Assembly: GCF_024436035.1 (NCBI RefSeq)
Contig: NZ_JANFNG010000005.1
Span: 186,001 to 250,000, forward strand
DNA: 64,000 bases
Origin: Streptomyces humicola
Lineage (GTDB): Bacteria > Actinomycetota > Actinomycetes > Streptomycetales > Streptomycetaceae
Direction: 5' to 3'
Shown here piece after piece: positions 53,701 to 61,113 of the stretch. Each line of letters opens with the position of its first letter. Position 1 is the first letter of the stretch. Under the pieces are notes generated by a model. The model was not told the DNA's origin. It did no database searches and was given only the letters and a program-made list of their open reading frames with translations. A program made the position numbers and the translations under genes.

Positions 53701-54343
53701 CCGGCCAGGACTGCAGTTCGCCGATCACGGTCACGCTGCCCGTGCCTTCGGCGGGCAGGCGCGCCGCACGGCACCAACGCCCATGCGTGTGACGCACCAT
53801 GAGCTCGTCGAGGCGTTCGGCGGTGAGGTCCAGCGGGCGCAGATCGAACATGACGCCCCGCCACTGCGCCGACCAGCGCAGGCCGCCGCGGCTCCGTATC
53901 CTGTCCGGGCAGCCGGCGTACGTCCGCACCAGCAGCAGGCTCGGCCGGCGCGGTGCGGACCTACTGGGCACGGCGCGCGGCACCGGCAGCAGGCACAGTG
54001 CCTCCACTGCGTCCCACGGCAGGCGTAAGCGCCGCACCCCGTGGCGCAGTTCGAGGCCCTCCGTCCCCACGGCCAGGGCGACCGGGACCAGCATCCGCCG
54101 CACCGCCCACGCGAGCACCACCGTCCACACCGCCACCGCACCCGCGGCGAGCGCTCCCTGCACCGGCGTACTGGCGCGGAACTCGACGGCGGCCAGATAA
54201 GCGCACGCGGCGAGCGCACCGCCCGCGGGCACCACGACGAGCCCGCCCTCCACACGTCCCGCACTCGCCCGCCCGACTCGCCCCGGCCCAGCCCCCGCAC
54301 CGCTGCCCGCACCCCGGACACCGGTCCCGACCGTCTGCGTCAT
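50798..54343 (-). CDS. parallel beta-helix / CbxX-type AAA+ ATPase fusion
   Basis: A 1181-aa multidomain protein. Residues 1-100: Gly/Ala-rich start, then two hydrophobic segments (GGALAACAYLAAVEF; GALAAGAVAVWTVVLAW). Residues about 100-400: PH-like beta segments with another hydrophobic hairpin near 225-265. Residues about 420-930: a right-handed parallel beta-helix of many 22-24-residue coils (for example VRDCRFEGCRATGVSIEGQG, LEDCHVEEAGETGVSLADGA, with repeated C.V..A..GV). Residues about 935-1181: AAA+ domain of the CbxX/CfqX (also EccA) type, with Walker A GPPGTGKTTVA from 964 and Walker B VLFIDEA near 1023. It is membrane-anchored by prediction. Overlaps the CHAT gene by one base. The beta-helix may bind a polymer or surface ligand and the ATPase may signal to the CHAT protein (inference). 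Confidence 0.92.
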   Translation of the reverse strand: MTQTVGTGVRGAGSGAGAGPGRVGRASAGRVEGGLVVVPAGGALAACAYLAAVEFRASTPVQGALAAGAVAVWTVVLAWAVRRMLVPVALAVGTEGLELRHGVRRLRLPWDAVEALCLLPVPRAVPSRSAPRRPSLLLVRTYAGCPDRIRSRGGLRWSAQWRGVMFDLRPLDLTAERLDELMVRHTHGRWCRAARLPAEGTGSVTVIGELQSWPALALFKLRPVLAVAGAVIVSGCSGGYDRGVATTLGTAAAGIVVGVTGGSWLSKRLAHPCALSVDARGLRLTVGGAERVLSRTEVAAVEVGRNPFVPVPEQKRATAVLARLAPGAGRPAPLPYRRFPYQEAQRTIEVVPLHTPHREYRHGLFAYAEQVADALGRFEHERPAPARDGSVAAEAVTLRVSQAPGSVHRTVASALRAAPGGRPVRVLIEPGRYAEALTLSGTVELCAAQGPDTAVIETTEQVTLECTGQVTLDALRIVNHGSAAVSATGSLELRGCTLDALGEFAVRALRGAEVSMSQCEVRAGRVELTGARGTLERSRFRDAKEDAVLLKERAHAGITECTVIESRGHGIRVLASTARIEGCELRRTGRASLAIGDHSEADVLRCTVVESHTTGVSYYDQARGTVQDTTVTGARDGAYIARGADPVVRDCRFEGCRATGVSIEGQGLGRLEDCHVEEAGETGVSLADGAGPTLHGCRVVGGRNGVMVHKSRGTFTDLEVRGQSANAVLVREESSVQLRGARLGQCDSGLVARGSGVTIQLADVTVTDVANSGVALENTARVTAERITVERARLFGFNCRDDSHLTVRECVVTEAGEAGMLTVKGAVVEADLLTVSDSRGSGVVGRDTSRLTVSRARLRGGENDGIRLDPSVVGRFEDCEVTAYQGEAVAGNDRVVMTDVRTGATAEDAREPEAGPLAELHGMIGLESAKRQVAVQVDLLRLARWRAEVDLPAPPTARHLVFSGPPGTGKTTVARLYGQILAALGALKNGHVVEVARGDLVGEYLGHTAQKTQKVFARARGGVLFIDEAYSLARRFGVGSDFGQEAIDVLTKLMEDHREDVVVIAAGYTEEMRTFLESNPGLRSRFSRTLEFRAYDAAELTEIVRLQAGRHAYRLAPEVVPLLTERFGKRQRRGDAANARDARNLLEAMVERQAARLAGGSAPTRDDLVLLIADDLPGADA

Positions 54344-54385
54344 GGCACCCCCGTCGGCCTCCAGCCCGCACCGTCGACTCTCCCT

Positions 54386-54643
54386 TCAACGTAGCGGAAA
54401 GGGCCAGGGGGCACGGTCAACTTCAGGACAGCGGCACGGGCGCGTTCGACGGCACAGTGTGGTGGCGAAGGTCGACGGTGCGTATGGGGCCGGGTGCCCG
54501 AGTGCTGCAGCGGCCTTCTCATCGATATAGGCGGGATGCATCTCGTCGATAGCCACAGCGTATTCTCGGACCTTCTCCCGGCTGACTTCATAGATATGGT
54601 CGGCCTTCCACGAACGGCTGATGAAGTCGCGATTGAACGGCAT
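54386..54643 (-). pseudogene. MaoC-like hydroxyacyl dehydratase, N-terminal fragment
   Basis: An 85-codon frame. Residues 1-62 (MPFNRDFISRSWKADHIYEV, then SREKVREYAVAIDEMHPAYI, GHPAPYAPSTFATT) match the N-terminal hotdog part of HadA-like (3R)-hydroxyacyl-ACP dehydratases. The last 23 residues are unrelated, and the active-site half is missing. AGAGG lies 10 nt before the ATG. It sits directly upstream of the AAA gene on the same strand. A truncated relic; it cannot by itself supply the dehydratase missing from the PKS cluster. Confidence 0.6.
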
Positions 54644-56110
54644 CCTTGTGTTTCCTCTTGCGATCGGAATGGCATCCTGGAGTTGCGTACATCAATGTGT
54701 GCAGTGACCGAACGAGTGCCGCCGGTTCCGACGGCACGGCGATCAGCCCGCCCGTCGGCATGTCAGCGGTGTTGTCCTTGCGGACCCTGCAGAAGTGCAT
54801 GCGCACTACGATCGCTTCCGTGTCCGATGCCAACGTCATGACCGGGATCGGTCTGCCCGTCACGATCGTGAATGCGTGTCAGCGTGAAGGTCGCGGTGGC
54901 AGTCCGACCGCCGTACTGGACGAGACGCCGCTGAGCTTCGATGAACGCTGCAGTGTGCCCGTTCTGATGGGAACGTCGCATCCCGCAGCACGACCCGAGC
55001 TCCGCCCCGCGGGGATGCACGCCCCACGCCACGGCATGTGCACGCTCGGCATCGACCTCGGCCACTGGGCTCCCAATAGTGAAGCCGCGCGGATCTGCAG
55101 AACCGTCTACGGATCGCGACCAAACGTGTGCTGGCGCCAACCCGCTACCGCCTCAATCGGACACCCGCCCGAATGACCAGCCCGCGCCCCCGCTGACAAT
55201 GCGGTTTTGCGGATTCCCATGTTCTGGGTTCCCCGCCGGGGATTCGAGCCCGCGCGCCGCACCACGCATTACCCGTTTGGCTGAAGCGGTACCAGCCGCG
55301 TCCGTCCCGCCACGCCCACCCGCGCACGAATCCGCAGGTCAACGCCGCGTGCACGACCAGCCATGTTTTCTGGCTCCTGCCGGGGGCACAACGATTACTG
55401 ACCGTGTTTCCACAGGTCAGAGCGGCCGTCTGAACTACCGGCGCCCCTACCGATGAGTGCGATGAGCTGCAGAGTCCGCTTTGAAGATCAATGCGCGCCG
55501 AAACGCATTACCGCAGGTGGGAGAGCAGATCAGGGGGCATTCCTGCCTTCTGCGGCCGCCGCAGGTTCGAGTCATAGGGGTAACTGGGGCTTGCACCGGG
55601 GCCACACTCTGTGATAATCCCTGATCACACGGATCCACCATCCGGTCGGTGCGAACACGGCGCTTGGCAGTCGGCTTCTCGGGATGCCGAGCTAGCCTCA
55701 TCCCCCGCACGCGCCTCTGGCGCAGCTGCCCGCCCCGAATGCTCTGCGACCCAGAGAAGCACATCAGGGATCGCAGCGGCCTGCTGCCGGGCCAAAGCCT
55801 CCGCTTCCGCCCTGTCCTTCTGAGCCTCGACCACGCAGATCTCAAACCTCAAGGACAGCGGCCGACTTCCGGCAGCATCACCCGTGCCACCACATTGCCC
55901 GCCAGCGTCATCATGAGCACCCACAAGCGCCAGGCTCACAGAAAAACGTCATCGCCGACGGTGCATCAGAAAAGGGATGACACATACGGGTGACACCGGG
56001 TCCGCCCCATGAAGACCGGGAAATCAAGGCGACTGCACTTCGCCCATGTGCGGTGCCAAAAGTCACGCTCATGGCCCTGATCTGGCGCCTTGCAGCTCCA
56101 AGTCCTCATG
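54644..56110. other. 1.5-kb stretch of decayed, non-coding or unrecognised sequence
   Basis: Contains repeat copy B (55261-55341), GCCGGGGGCAC at 55379-55389 and a GGTTCGAGTC string near 55574 (tRNA 3'-end-like). Two minus-strand frames have protein-like composition but no recognised family: 54588-54863 (with MHFCRVRKDNTADMPTGGLI) and 55625-55939 (with LRFEICVVEAQKDRAEAEAL). GC content is lower than in the neighbouring genes. I would not call firm genes here. Confidence 0.35.
55261..55341 (+). repeat. ~80-bp direct repeat, copy B
   Basis: The partner of 43151-43236, same orientation, 12.1 kb away. The right-hand 18 bp (55324-55341) are identical in both. After the CGCAGGTCA core, copy B continues to CATGTTTTCTGGCTCC and GCCGGGGGCAC, which relate it to the cluster at 21640-21834. 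Confidence 0.7.
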
Positions 56111-56125
56111 ACACGCTCGGGCTCC

Positions 56126-56215
56126 ATGGCATTGCGCGTGGTCTACCTGGTCTTCGGATTCCTCGGGCTGCTCCTGCTGTTGCCACGGTCGGAAGCGGCC
56201 AAGGACGTCGAACTG
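56126..56215 (+). pseudogene. integrase-type transposase, first 30 codons only
   Basis: Reads MALRVVYLVFGFLGLLLLLP then RSEAAKDVELL, the usual start of IS3/IS481-like transposases (hydrophobic start, then RSEAAKDAELL), after which homology is lost. A tiny remnant. Confidence 0.5.
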
Positions 56216-56339
56216 CTCGGGTCGAACGACCCATGCATCTGCCCCCGATGGGCCTTACGGCCCCTCACGCCTCAGCCGCATCTCACGACCATTCCGCTGT
56301 GGTCCGTAATGAAACTAGCGACGTCGACCACTCGCCCGG

Positions 56340-56544
56340 TCCCTGCTCGTGTCCTGCTCGGTGCCGTAGTCGGCGCCCAGCTCGTCGCCACCTGCATCGC
56401 CGTCTACGGCGCGCTCATGACGCCGCTCGGCCGGACCTGGGCCGCGGCCGTCTGGGGTTATGCCTGATCTGGTTGCTCGTTGCGGATCGGGTCAAGCTCG
56501 CCGCCTACAGCTGGCTGAACGCACGTAGGCCGTCCGGCGGTTGA
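56340..56544 (+). pseudogene. C-terminal fragment of a cation-transporting P-type ATPase
   Basis: ARVLLGAVVGAQLVATCIAV then YGALMTPLGRTWAAAVWGYA in one frame, continued after a frameshift near 56462 by LIWLLVADRVKLAAYSWLNA. This corresponds to the last two membrane helices of H+/cation P-type ATPases. The rest of the gene is missing. Confidence 0.6.
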
Positions 56545-56557
56545 TCCCGCCGGGCGA

Positions 56558-57034
56558 TCAGCGCAGCCCGGAGGACATCAGCAGATCTGCTCGCCCCTGC
56601 TGGCGGATCTGGAGCGCGACGAGCCCGGCCAGCAGTACGATCCATCCCAGTCGTCCGGGGCGCAGCTGCACCACGAGCCAGTCGCCGGTCACGGCACCGT
56701 ACAGGTAGCGCAGCACGCCCGCTACGGCCAGCGCGGCCACCGGCAAGCCCAGGGGGTTGTAGCGCCATGCGGTGGCCCACTGCCCACGGAACGTCGACAC
56801 GACCGAGCGTGTCGCGCCGCACAACGGGTCCATGACTCCCATGTAGTGCAGCGGCCCGTGGATGTCCACCGGGAAGATGCCGAATACCGCCATCGCCGCG
56901 CCGACCGTCACCACGACCAGGCCCAGACCGCCCCACCACGCCTGCGGCCGGCCGCCGCGCTGCCGGGTCACCGACAGGCGCGGCGTCCAGTGCGTCGGCA
57001 GCCGACTGGCCCAGGTGGTGTGACTGTTCATCAC
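56558..57034 (-). CDS. DUF2752 membrane protein
   Basis: A 158-aa protein with three to four hydrophobic segments (WGGLGLVVVTVGAAMAVFGI; GLPVAALAVAGVLRYLYGAV; LGWIVLLAGLVALQ) and the DUF2752 signature DPLCGATRSVVSTFRGQWATAW, then RYNPLGLP. Function unknown in the family. It lies 22 nt downstream of the CLC gene end, same strand, possibly cotranscribed. Confidence 0.85.
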   Translation of the reverse strand: MMNSHTTWASRLPTHWTPRLSVTRQRGGRPQAWWGGLGLVVVTVGAAMAVFGIFPVDIHGPLHYMGVMDPLCGATRSVVSTFRGQWATAWRYNPLGLPVAALAVAGVLRYLYGAVTGDWLVVQLRPGRLGWIVLLAGLVALQIRQQGRADLLMSSGLR

Positions 57035-57056
57035 ATGCCTCGCGACGACATTGGGA

Positions 57057-59000
57057 TCATGCGGGTCGAAGGCACCGTACTACGCGAGGCGATACGTCGC
57101 CCGCGGTCGGCGCCGTACGGCCGTGACCGCGGCCGTCTGCCTCATCAGGAGGGCATCGACTGTGCTGTCCGCTTCGGCATTGTCTGCTTCCGCGGAGTGT
57201 GCTTCGCGCCGTTGTGGAGGGCTGTGAGAACGGACTGGTGGGTGATCCAGCCGAGGAGGCGGGTGCGGGCCTCGTCGAGGACGGGCAGCCCCGCGCCGTC
57301 GGCGCAGACGAGGGCGTCGAGCGCTTCGGAGACGCCCGTGCCGGTGGTGACGGGCTTGGGCAGGTGGGTGATGGTGGCCACGGTGGTGGTGTCGTGAGCG
57401 CCGTCGGCGAGGGTTTCGGCGGTGGTGCGTGCGGTGGCCGTGCCCAGGTAGGTGCCGTCGGTAGCGAGGACGGGCAGCACGCCGTGGGGTGAACGGGCCA
57501 GGGCGTCGGCCGCGTTGACGAGTGGGTCTCGGGCAGCGTTGCCGGGACCGGTTCCATCACCGCGCCCACCGTGATGCCGGCGAGCGGTGCGGTGGCGGGG
57601 GTGTGGTCGATGTCGATGCCGCGGCGGCGCAGCTTGAGGGTGTAGATGGTGTCGCGGGACAGGGTGCGGCTGATGCCGGTGGCGAGGACGATGGCGGTCA
57701 TCAGCGGCAGGATGATCGAGTATTCGCCGGTGAGCTCGAACATGATGATCACGGCGGTGATCGGGGCGCGGGCGGCTCCGGCGAAGACGGCGCCCATGCC
57801 GATCAGGGCGTATGCCCCGGGCTGCCCCGTAATGCCGGGCGCAAGGTCGTGGGCGGTGGCGCCGAAGGCGGAGCCGAGCATGGCGCCCATGAAGAGCGAG
57901 GGTGCGAAGACGCCGCCGGAGCCGCCGATGCCGATGGTCAGGCTGGTGGCGACGATCTTGCCGACGAGCAGGACGATCAGGAAGCCGATCACGTACTTGC
58001 CGGCGACGGCGTTCTCCAGCACGGGGTAGCCGACGCCGTACATCTGCGGCAGCACCAAGAGCAACCCGCCGAGCAGCAGTCCGCCGACGGCGGGGCGGGC
58101 CCATTCCGGCCAGCGCCAGGCGAAGTCGCAGGCGTCCTCGATCCAGTACAGGATGCGGGTGAAGGCGACACCGACGGCACCTGCGATCACGCCGAGGAGA
58201 GCGAAGAGCAGGTAGTCGGCGAGGTTGTGGACCGTGAAGGGCGGCAGGTGGAGGAAGGGGGTGTTGCCGAAGGCGGCCCGGCCGATCACGGACGCGGTGA
58301 CCGAGGCGAGGACGACCATGCCGAAGGATTCTGCGGTGAAGTCGCGCAGGATCAGCTCCATCGCGAAGAACACCCCGGCCAGTGGGGCGTTGAAGGTGGC
58401 CGCGATGCCGCCGGCGGCGCCGCAGGCGACGAGCACTCGCATCCGGTCCTCGGCCACCTTGACCACGCGGCCGAGCGTGGAGCCGAAGGCGGAGCCGATC
58501 TGCACGATCGGCCCCTCGCGACCGACCGATCCGCCGCCGCCGATGCACAGTGCGGAGGCGAGCGACTTGACGATCGCGACCTGCGGGGCGATCCGTCCGC
58601 CGCGCCGGGCGACCGCGTACATCACTTCGGGCACCCCGTGGCCGCGCGCCTCGCGGGCGAAACGCTGCACCAGCGGCCCGTACGCCAGCCCCGCCAGCAC
58701 GGGCGCCGCCAGCACGAACCAGGGGCCCAGCCAGGGCACGTGCCCATTGGCCGGATGCCCGCTCACCGCTGAGTAGTCAGCGTGACCGGACAGCAGGGAG
58801 GTGAAGGTCTTGATCAGCCAACGGAAGACGATCGCCCCGACGCCCGCGACGGCCCCGACGAGCAGGGCCATTGCCAGCAGGCCGCTCTTCGCCTCCCGCA
58901 GCGTGGCCAGGGCGGCGGGCAGGCCACGCCGCACGGCGGGCGCGGTGCCGGGTATGGAAGCAGTGGTGGGTTTGGTGGTCGATCCTGGTCGGCTCATCAT
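57057..59000 (-). CDS. CLC-family chloride channel/transporter with frameshifted CBS tail
   Basis: A membrane protein with the full CLC core in one frame (about residues 30-440): GGGGSVGREGPIVQIGSAFG (gating Glu in GREGP), GSGGVFAPSLFMGAMLGSAF (GxFxP), and GMGAVFAGAARAPITAVIIM. The cytosolic CBS pair begins at VGAVMEPVPATLPE and then the frame changes near 57535. The natural continuation (DPLVNAADALARSPHGVLPV, TITHLPKPVTTGTGVSEALD, LLGWITHQSVLTALHNGAKH) is in the next frame and stops at 57145. As written, the annotated frame runs on to 57057 with a low-complexity Ser/Pro tail. Either a real truncation of regulation or a sequencing error. Divergent from the MarR gene with shared operators. Confidence 0.8.
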   Translation of the reverse strand: MMSRPGSTTKPTTASIPGTAPAVRRGLPAALATLREAKSGLLAMALLVGAVAGVGAIVFRWLIKTFTSLLSGHADYSAVSGHPANGHVPWLGPWFVLAAPVLAGLAYGPLVQRFAREARGHGVPEVMYAVARRGGRIAPQVAIVKSLASALCIGGGGSVGREGPIVQIGSAFGSTLGRVVKVAEDRMRVLVACGAAGGIAATFNAPLAGVFFAMELILRDFTAESFGMVVLASVTASVIGRAAFGNTPFLHLPPFTVHNLADYLLFALLGVIAGAVGVAFTRILYWIEDACDFAWRWPEWARPAVGGLLLGGLLLVLPQMYGVGYPVLENAVAGKYVIGFLIVLLVGKIVATSLTIGIGGSGGVFAPSLFMGAMLGSAFGATAHDLAPGITGQPGAYALIGMGAVFAGAARAPITAVIIMFELTGEYSIILPLMTAIVLATGISRTLSRDTIYTLKLRRRGIDIDHTPATAPLAGITVGAVMEPVPATLPETHSSTRPTPWPVHPTACCPSSLPTAPTWARPPHAPPPKPSPTALTTPPPWPPSPTCPSPSPPARASPKRSTPSSAPTARGCPSSTRPAPASSAGSPTSPFSQPSTTARSTLRGSRQCRSGQHSRCPPDEADGRGHGRTAPTAGDVSPRVVRCLRPA

Positions 59001-59003
59001 ATT

Positions 59004-59016
59004 TTGCAGTATGCAA
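59004..59016. promoter_or_regulatory. MarR-type operator 1 (CLC/marR divergent promoter)
   Basis: TTGCA-GTA-TGCAA, a perfect palindrome four bases upstream of the CLC start codon and 90 bp before the MarR gene. It is the best copy of a motif found five times within 3 kb. Confidence 0.6.
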
Positions 59017-59025
59017 GACCTACTA

Positions 59026-59038
59026 TTGTCCTATGCAA
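59026..59038. promoter_or_regulatory. MarR-type operator 2 (CLC/marR divergent promoter)
   Basis: TTGTC-CTA-TGCAA, one intact and one degenerate half-site, exactly 22 bp (two helical turns) from operator 1. Confidence 0.45.
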
Positions 59039-59106
59039 GGGACGCTCACCATGTGAGACGCTGCGGCTCGCGGCCTGCGGCGAGGCTGTGGACAGGAGGT
59101 AGAAAG

Positions 59107-59637
59107 GTGCTCATGCCGAAGCGCCCACCCCTCACGACCCCCTCAACCCCCGATGAAGCCCGCTCCAGCCCCGCCGGTGCGGACGAGGTGGTCACCGCCG
59201 TCCTGACCGCATCCCGCCTGCTCGTGGCGGTCTCCGCGCGCTCTCTCGCGTCGGTCGAAGAGGCACTGACACTGCCGCAATTCCGCATGCTCGTCGTCCT
59301 CGACAGCCGCGGCGCGATGAACATCTCCCGGCTCGGCGAGCACCTCGACGTCATCCCGTCGACCGCCATGCGCATGGTCGACCGGCTCGTCGGCGCCGGA
59401 ATGCTGGCCCGCACGGCCAACCCGGCCAACCGGCGAGAGATCCTGATCGACCTCACCGATGCCGGACGACGCGTCGTCCACCAGGCCACCGAACACCGCC
59501 GGGACGAGATCGCCCGCATCGTCGCCGCCATGCCGTCCGACCAGCGCGCTGGCCTGATCGAAGCGCTCAACGCATTCACCCAAGCCGGCGGGGAGCCACC
59601 AGCGCACGTCAAACCCTCCCTCGACGTCGGCTGGTGA
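59107..59637 (+). CDS. MarR-family transcriptional regulator
   Basis: A 176-aa winged-helix regulator. The DNA-binding part reads LTLPQFRMLVVLDSRGAMNI, SRLGEHLDVIPSTAMRMVDR, LVGAGMLARTANPANRREIL; dimerisation helices flank it. GTG at 59107 is chosen because AGGAGG lies seven bases upstream; an ATG six bases later is the alternative. Divergent from the CLC gene. The palindromes at 59004 and 59026 suggest autoregulation and control of CLC; matching palindromes before the next three transcription units suggest a local regulon. Confidence 0.92.
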   Translation: MLMPKRPPLTTPSTPDEARSSPAGADEVVTAVLTASRLLVAVSARSLASVEEALTLPQFRMLVVLDSRGAMNISRLGEHLDVIPSTAMRMVDRLVGAGMLARTANPANRREILIDLTDAGRRVVHQATEHRRDEIARIVAAMPSDQRAGLIEALNAFTQAGGEPPAHVKPSLDVGW

Positions 59638-59709
59638 TCGCCGCCCGGCTTTCGCCGTCCCGGATGTGGCCGCATGGCAGGGGGTGGATGCAAGGCCGCC
59701 GATGCATAT

Positions 59710-59722
59710 TCGCATAATGCAA
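59710..59722. promoter_or_regulatory. MarR-type operator 3, abutting the lipoprotein start
   Basis: TCGCA-TAA-TGCAA, one mismatch from the consensus, ending two bases before the ATG at 59725. No ribosome-binding site is visible, so the gene may be leaderless with the operator over its promoter. Confidence 0.5.
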
Positions 59723-59724
59723 AG

Positions 59725-60249
59725 ATGATGTGCCACGGCATCCCCGCCCGAACCCTCCGCACCGCCGCCGTCTCGGCAACCCTCGCCGTACTCGCGGCTG
59801 CCTGCTCCGGCAACTCGAGCGAACCGACAGCACCGACCACGTCCACCGGCGGCTCCACGAGCGCCCCCACCACACCGGGACGCATCGACGCGACCGCGCC
59901 CGGAATCGACCTGCACATCACCGACGCGGTCGCGCACCTGGACGCCACCGGGACCGGCGAGGTGACCATGACCATCCGCAACGGCGGCGGCGTCCCCGAA
60001 CACCTGGACATGGTCGCCGCTCCTGGCGGAGCCAGGGCCACTCTCCAGGGCGGCAGCGCGGTCAACGGCTCCATGACCACCTCCGGGATCCTGCTGCAGC
60101 CCGCAAGCACCACCACCTTTGGCGGTCCGGGGCCGCGCATCCTGTTCCACCAGGTCCGGGGCATCACGGCCGACCACACACTGCCGCTCATCCTGCAATT
60201 CGGCGTGGCCGGGCTGGTCCATCTTCAAGCCCGCGTTTCCGACCACTGA
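59725..60249 (+). CDS. PCuAC/DUF461-like copper-chaperone lipoprotein
   Basis: A 174-aa exported protein. Lipoprotein signal with lipobox LAAAC (Cys27), then a Ser/Thr/Pro-rich linker and a cupredoxin-like domain: EVTMTIRNGGGVPEHLDMVA, and the closing LPLILQFGVAGLVHLQARVS. The His/Met ligands of true PCuAC proteins are only partly kept (HLDM present; the second His-x-Met not clear), so metal binding is uncertain. ATG 59725 is chosen because the signal sequence starts there. Under the same operator type as marR. Confidence 0.75.
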   Translation: MMCHGIPARTLRTAAVSATLAVLAAACSGNSSEPTAPTTSTGGSTSAPTTPGRIDATAPGIDLHITDAVAHLDATGTGEVTMTIRNGGGVPEHLDMVAAPGGARATLQGGSAVNGSMTTSGILLQPASTTTFGGPGPRILFHQVRGITADHTLPLILQFGVAGLVHLQARVSDH

Positions 60250-60350
60250 AGGCGGCCGTACTTCTCGTACAAGCGCACGGCCCTCGCGCTGCGTCGCACG
60301 GCGGCTCCACGCGTGGATCGGTCGGCTCGCCGACGGGCGAGTGACGTAGG

Positions 60351-60872
60351 TCACCAACGTCGCGGCAGGAGAGGCGTGATCTGCACGAAAGGGATGTGGT
60401 CGCGTCCGGCCTGGTAACAATCTGCGTGGCCCGCATCCGTGCGCCTGCCGCTGGCGCGCAACATCTGCAGGGCGGCCTGCGGGTGGCTGCGGGCATACGC
60501 GCGCATGGCGCGGCCGGACTGCTCGGGGGTGAGCGGCTGGGCGACGGCTGCGGCGCGGCGGCCACCGACTCGGATGGTGACGGCTGGGTCCTGCTGGACG
60601 TCGAGGTACCACGGCGTCGAGGTCCCTCGCCCGCAGGCCACCGTGTAGGTGTCCGACCGCGGGTCGTGTGCGGCGACTTCGAGGAGGGCATGCCGCCGTT
60701 GACCGTTCAGACGACTGATATGGGTGAGCAGCAGGAACCGCTCACCGAGCAGCCGGCCCAGGTGCCAGCGATACAGGCGGACCGGAGCCCGCATCAGCAC
60801 ACGACGCAGCCCTGACAACTCGACGTCGGTAGACACAGCGGACACAACCACCACCCCCTTCTGCGCAGACAT
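60351..60872 (-). CDS. deazaflavin (F420)-dependent nitroreductase-family protein
   Basis: About 173 aa, split-barrel fold. LMRAPVRLYRWHLGRLLGER, FLLLTHISRLNGQRRHALLE, YLDVQQDPAVTIRVGGR and PFVQITPLLPRRW are the family landmarks (Ddn/Rv3547-like). The start is uncertain: ATG 60872 (MSAQKGVVVVS) has no ribosome-binding site; GTG 60836 (beginning STDVELSGLRRV) is preceded by GGGGGTGG; ATG 60911 is also open. F420 use is family inference. Confidence 0.8.
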   Translation of the reverse strand: MSAQKGVVVVSAVSTDVELSGLRRVLMRAPVRLYRWHLGRLLGERFLLLTHISRLNGQRRHALLEVAAHDPRSDTYTVACGRGTSTPWYLDVQQDPAVTIRVGGRRAAAVAQPLTPEQSGRAMRAYARSHPQAALQMLRASGRRTDAGHADCYQAGRDHIPFVQITPLLPRRW

Positions 60873-61022
60873 CGCAGCGCCAGCGCGTCTCGAACCGGAC
60901 CCGGACGACATAGCGCGCGACGCGCACCAGACCGGCCACGGGAGGGTCCGATACTGGACACCCCGATGCCGACGCTGCTGAGGCCCGACGCAATCGCACC
61001 GACGTCCGCCTGGCGACTATTA

Positions 61023-61035
61023 TTGCCATAGGCAA
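61023..61035. promoter_or_regulatory. MarR-type operator 4 (variant)
   Basis: TTGCC-ATA-GGCAA, a perfect palindrome differing from the consensus at the fifth base of each half-site, between the divergent nitroreductase-like gene and the HPP-family gene. A further half-site, AGGCAAA, lies 12-18 bp to the right. Confidence 0.45.
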
Positions 61036-61113
61036 ACATGGCACAAGGCAAAACGTTGATTCGAGGGACCGTCGGTCACACCGCCGGATGCGCGGCCGAC
61101 CTGAACCGTCACC

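Noticed and set aside
54763-55140. 125-codon minus-strand frame
   Set aside because: No start signal or family match; the region looks decayed.
57522-58772. 416-codon plus-strand frame antisense to the CLC gene
   Set aside because: Gly/Asp/His-rich shadow with no domain.
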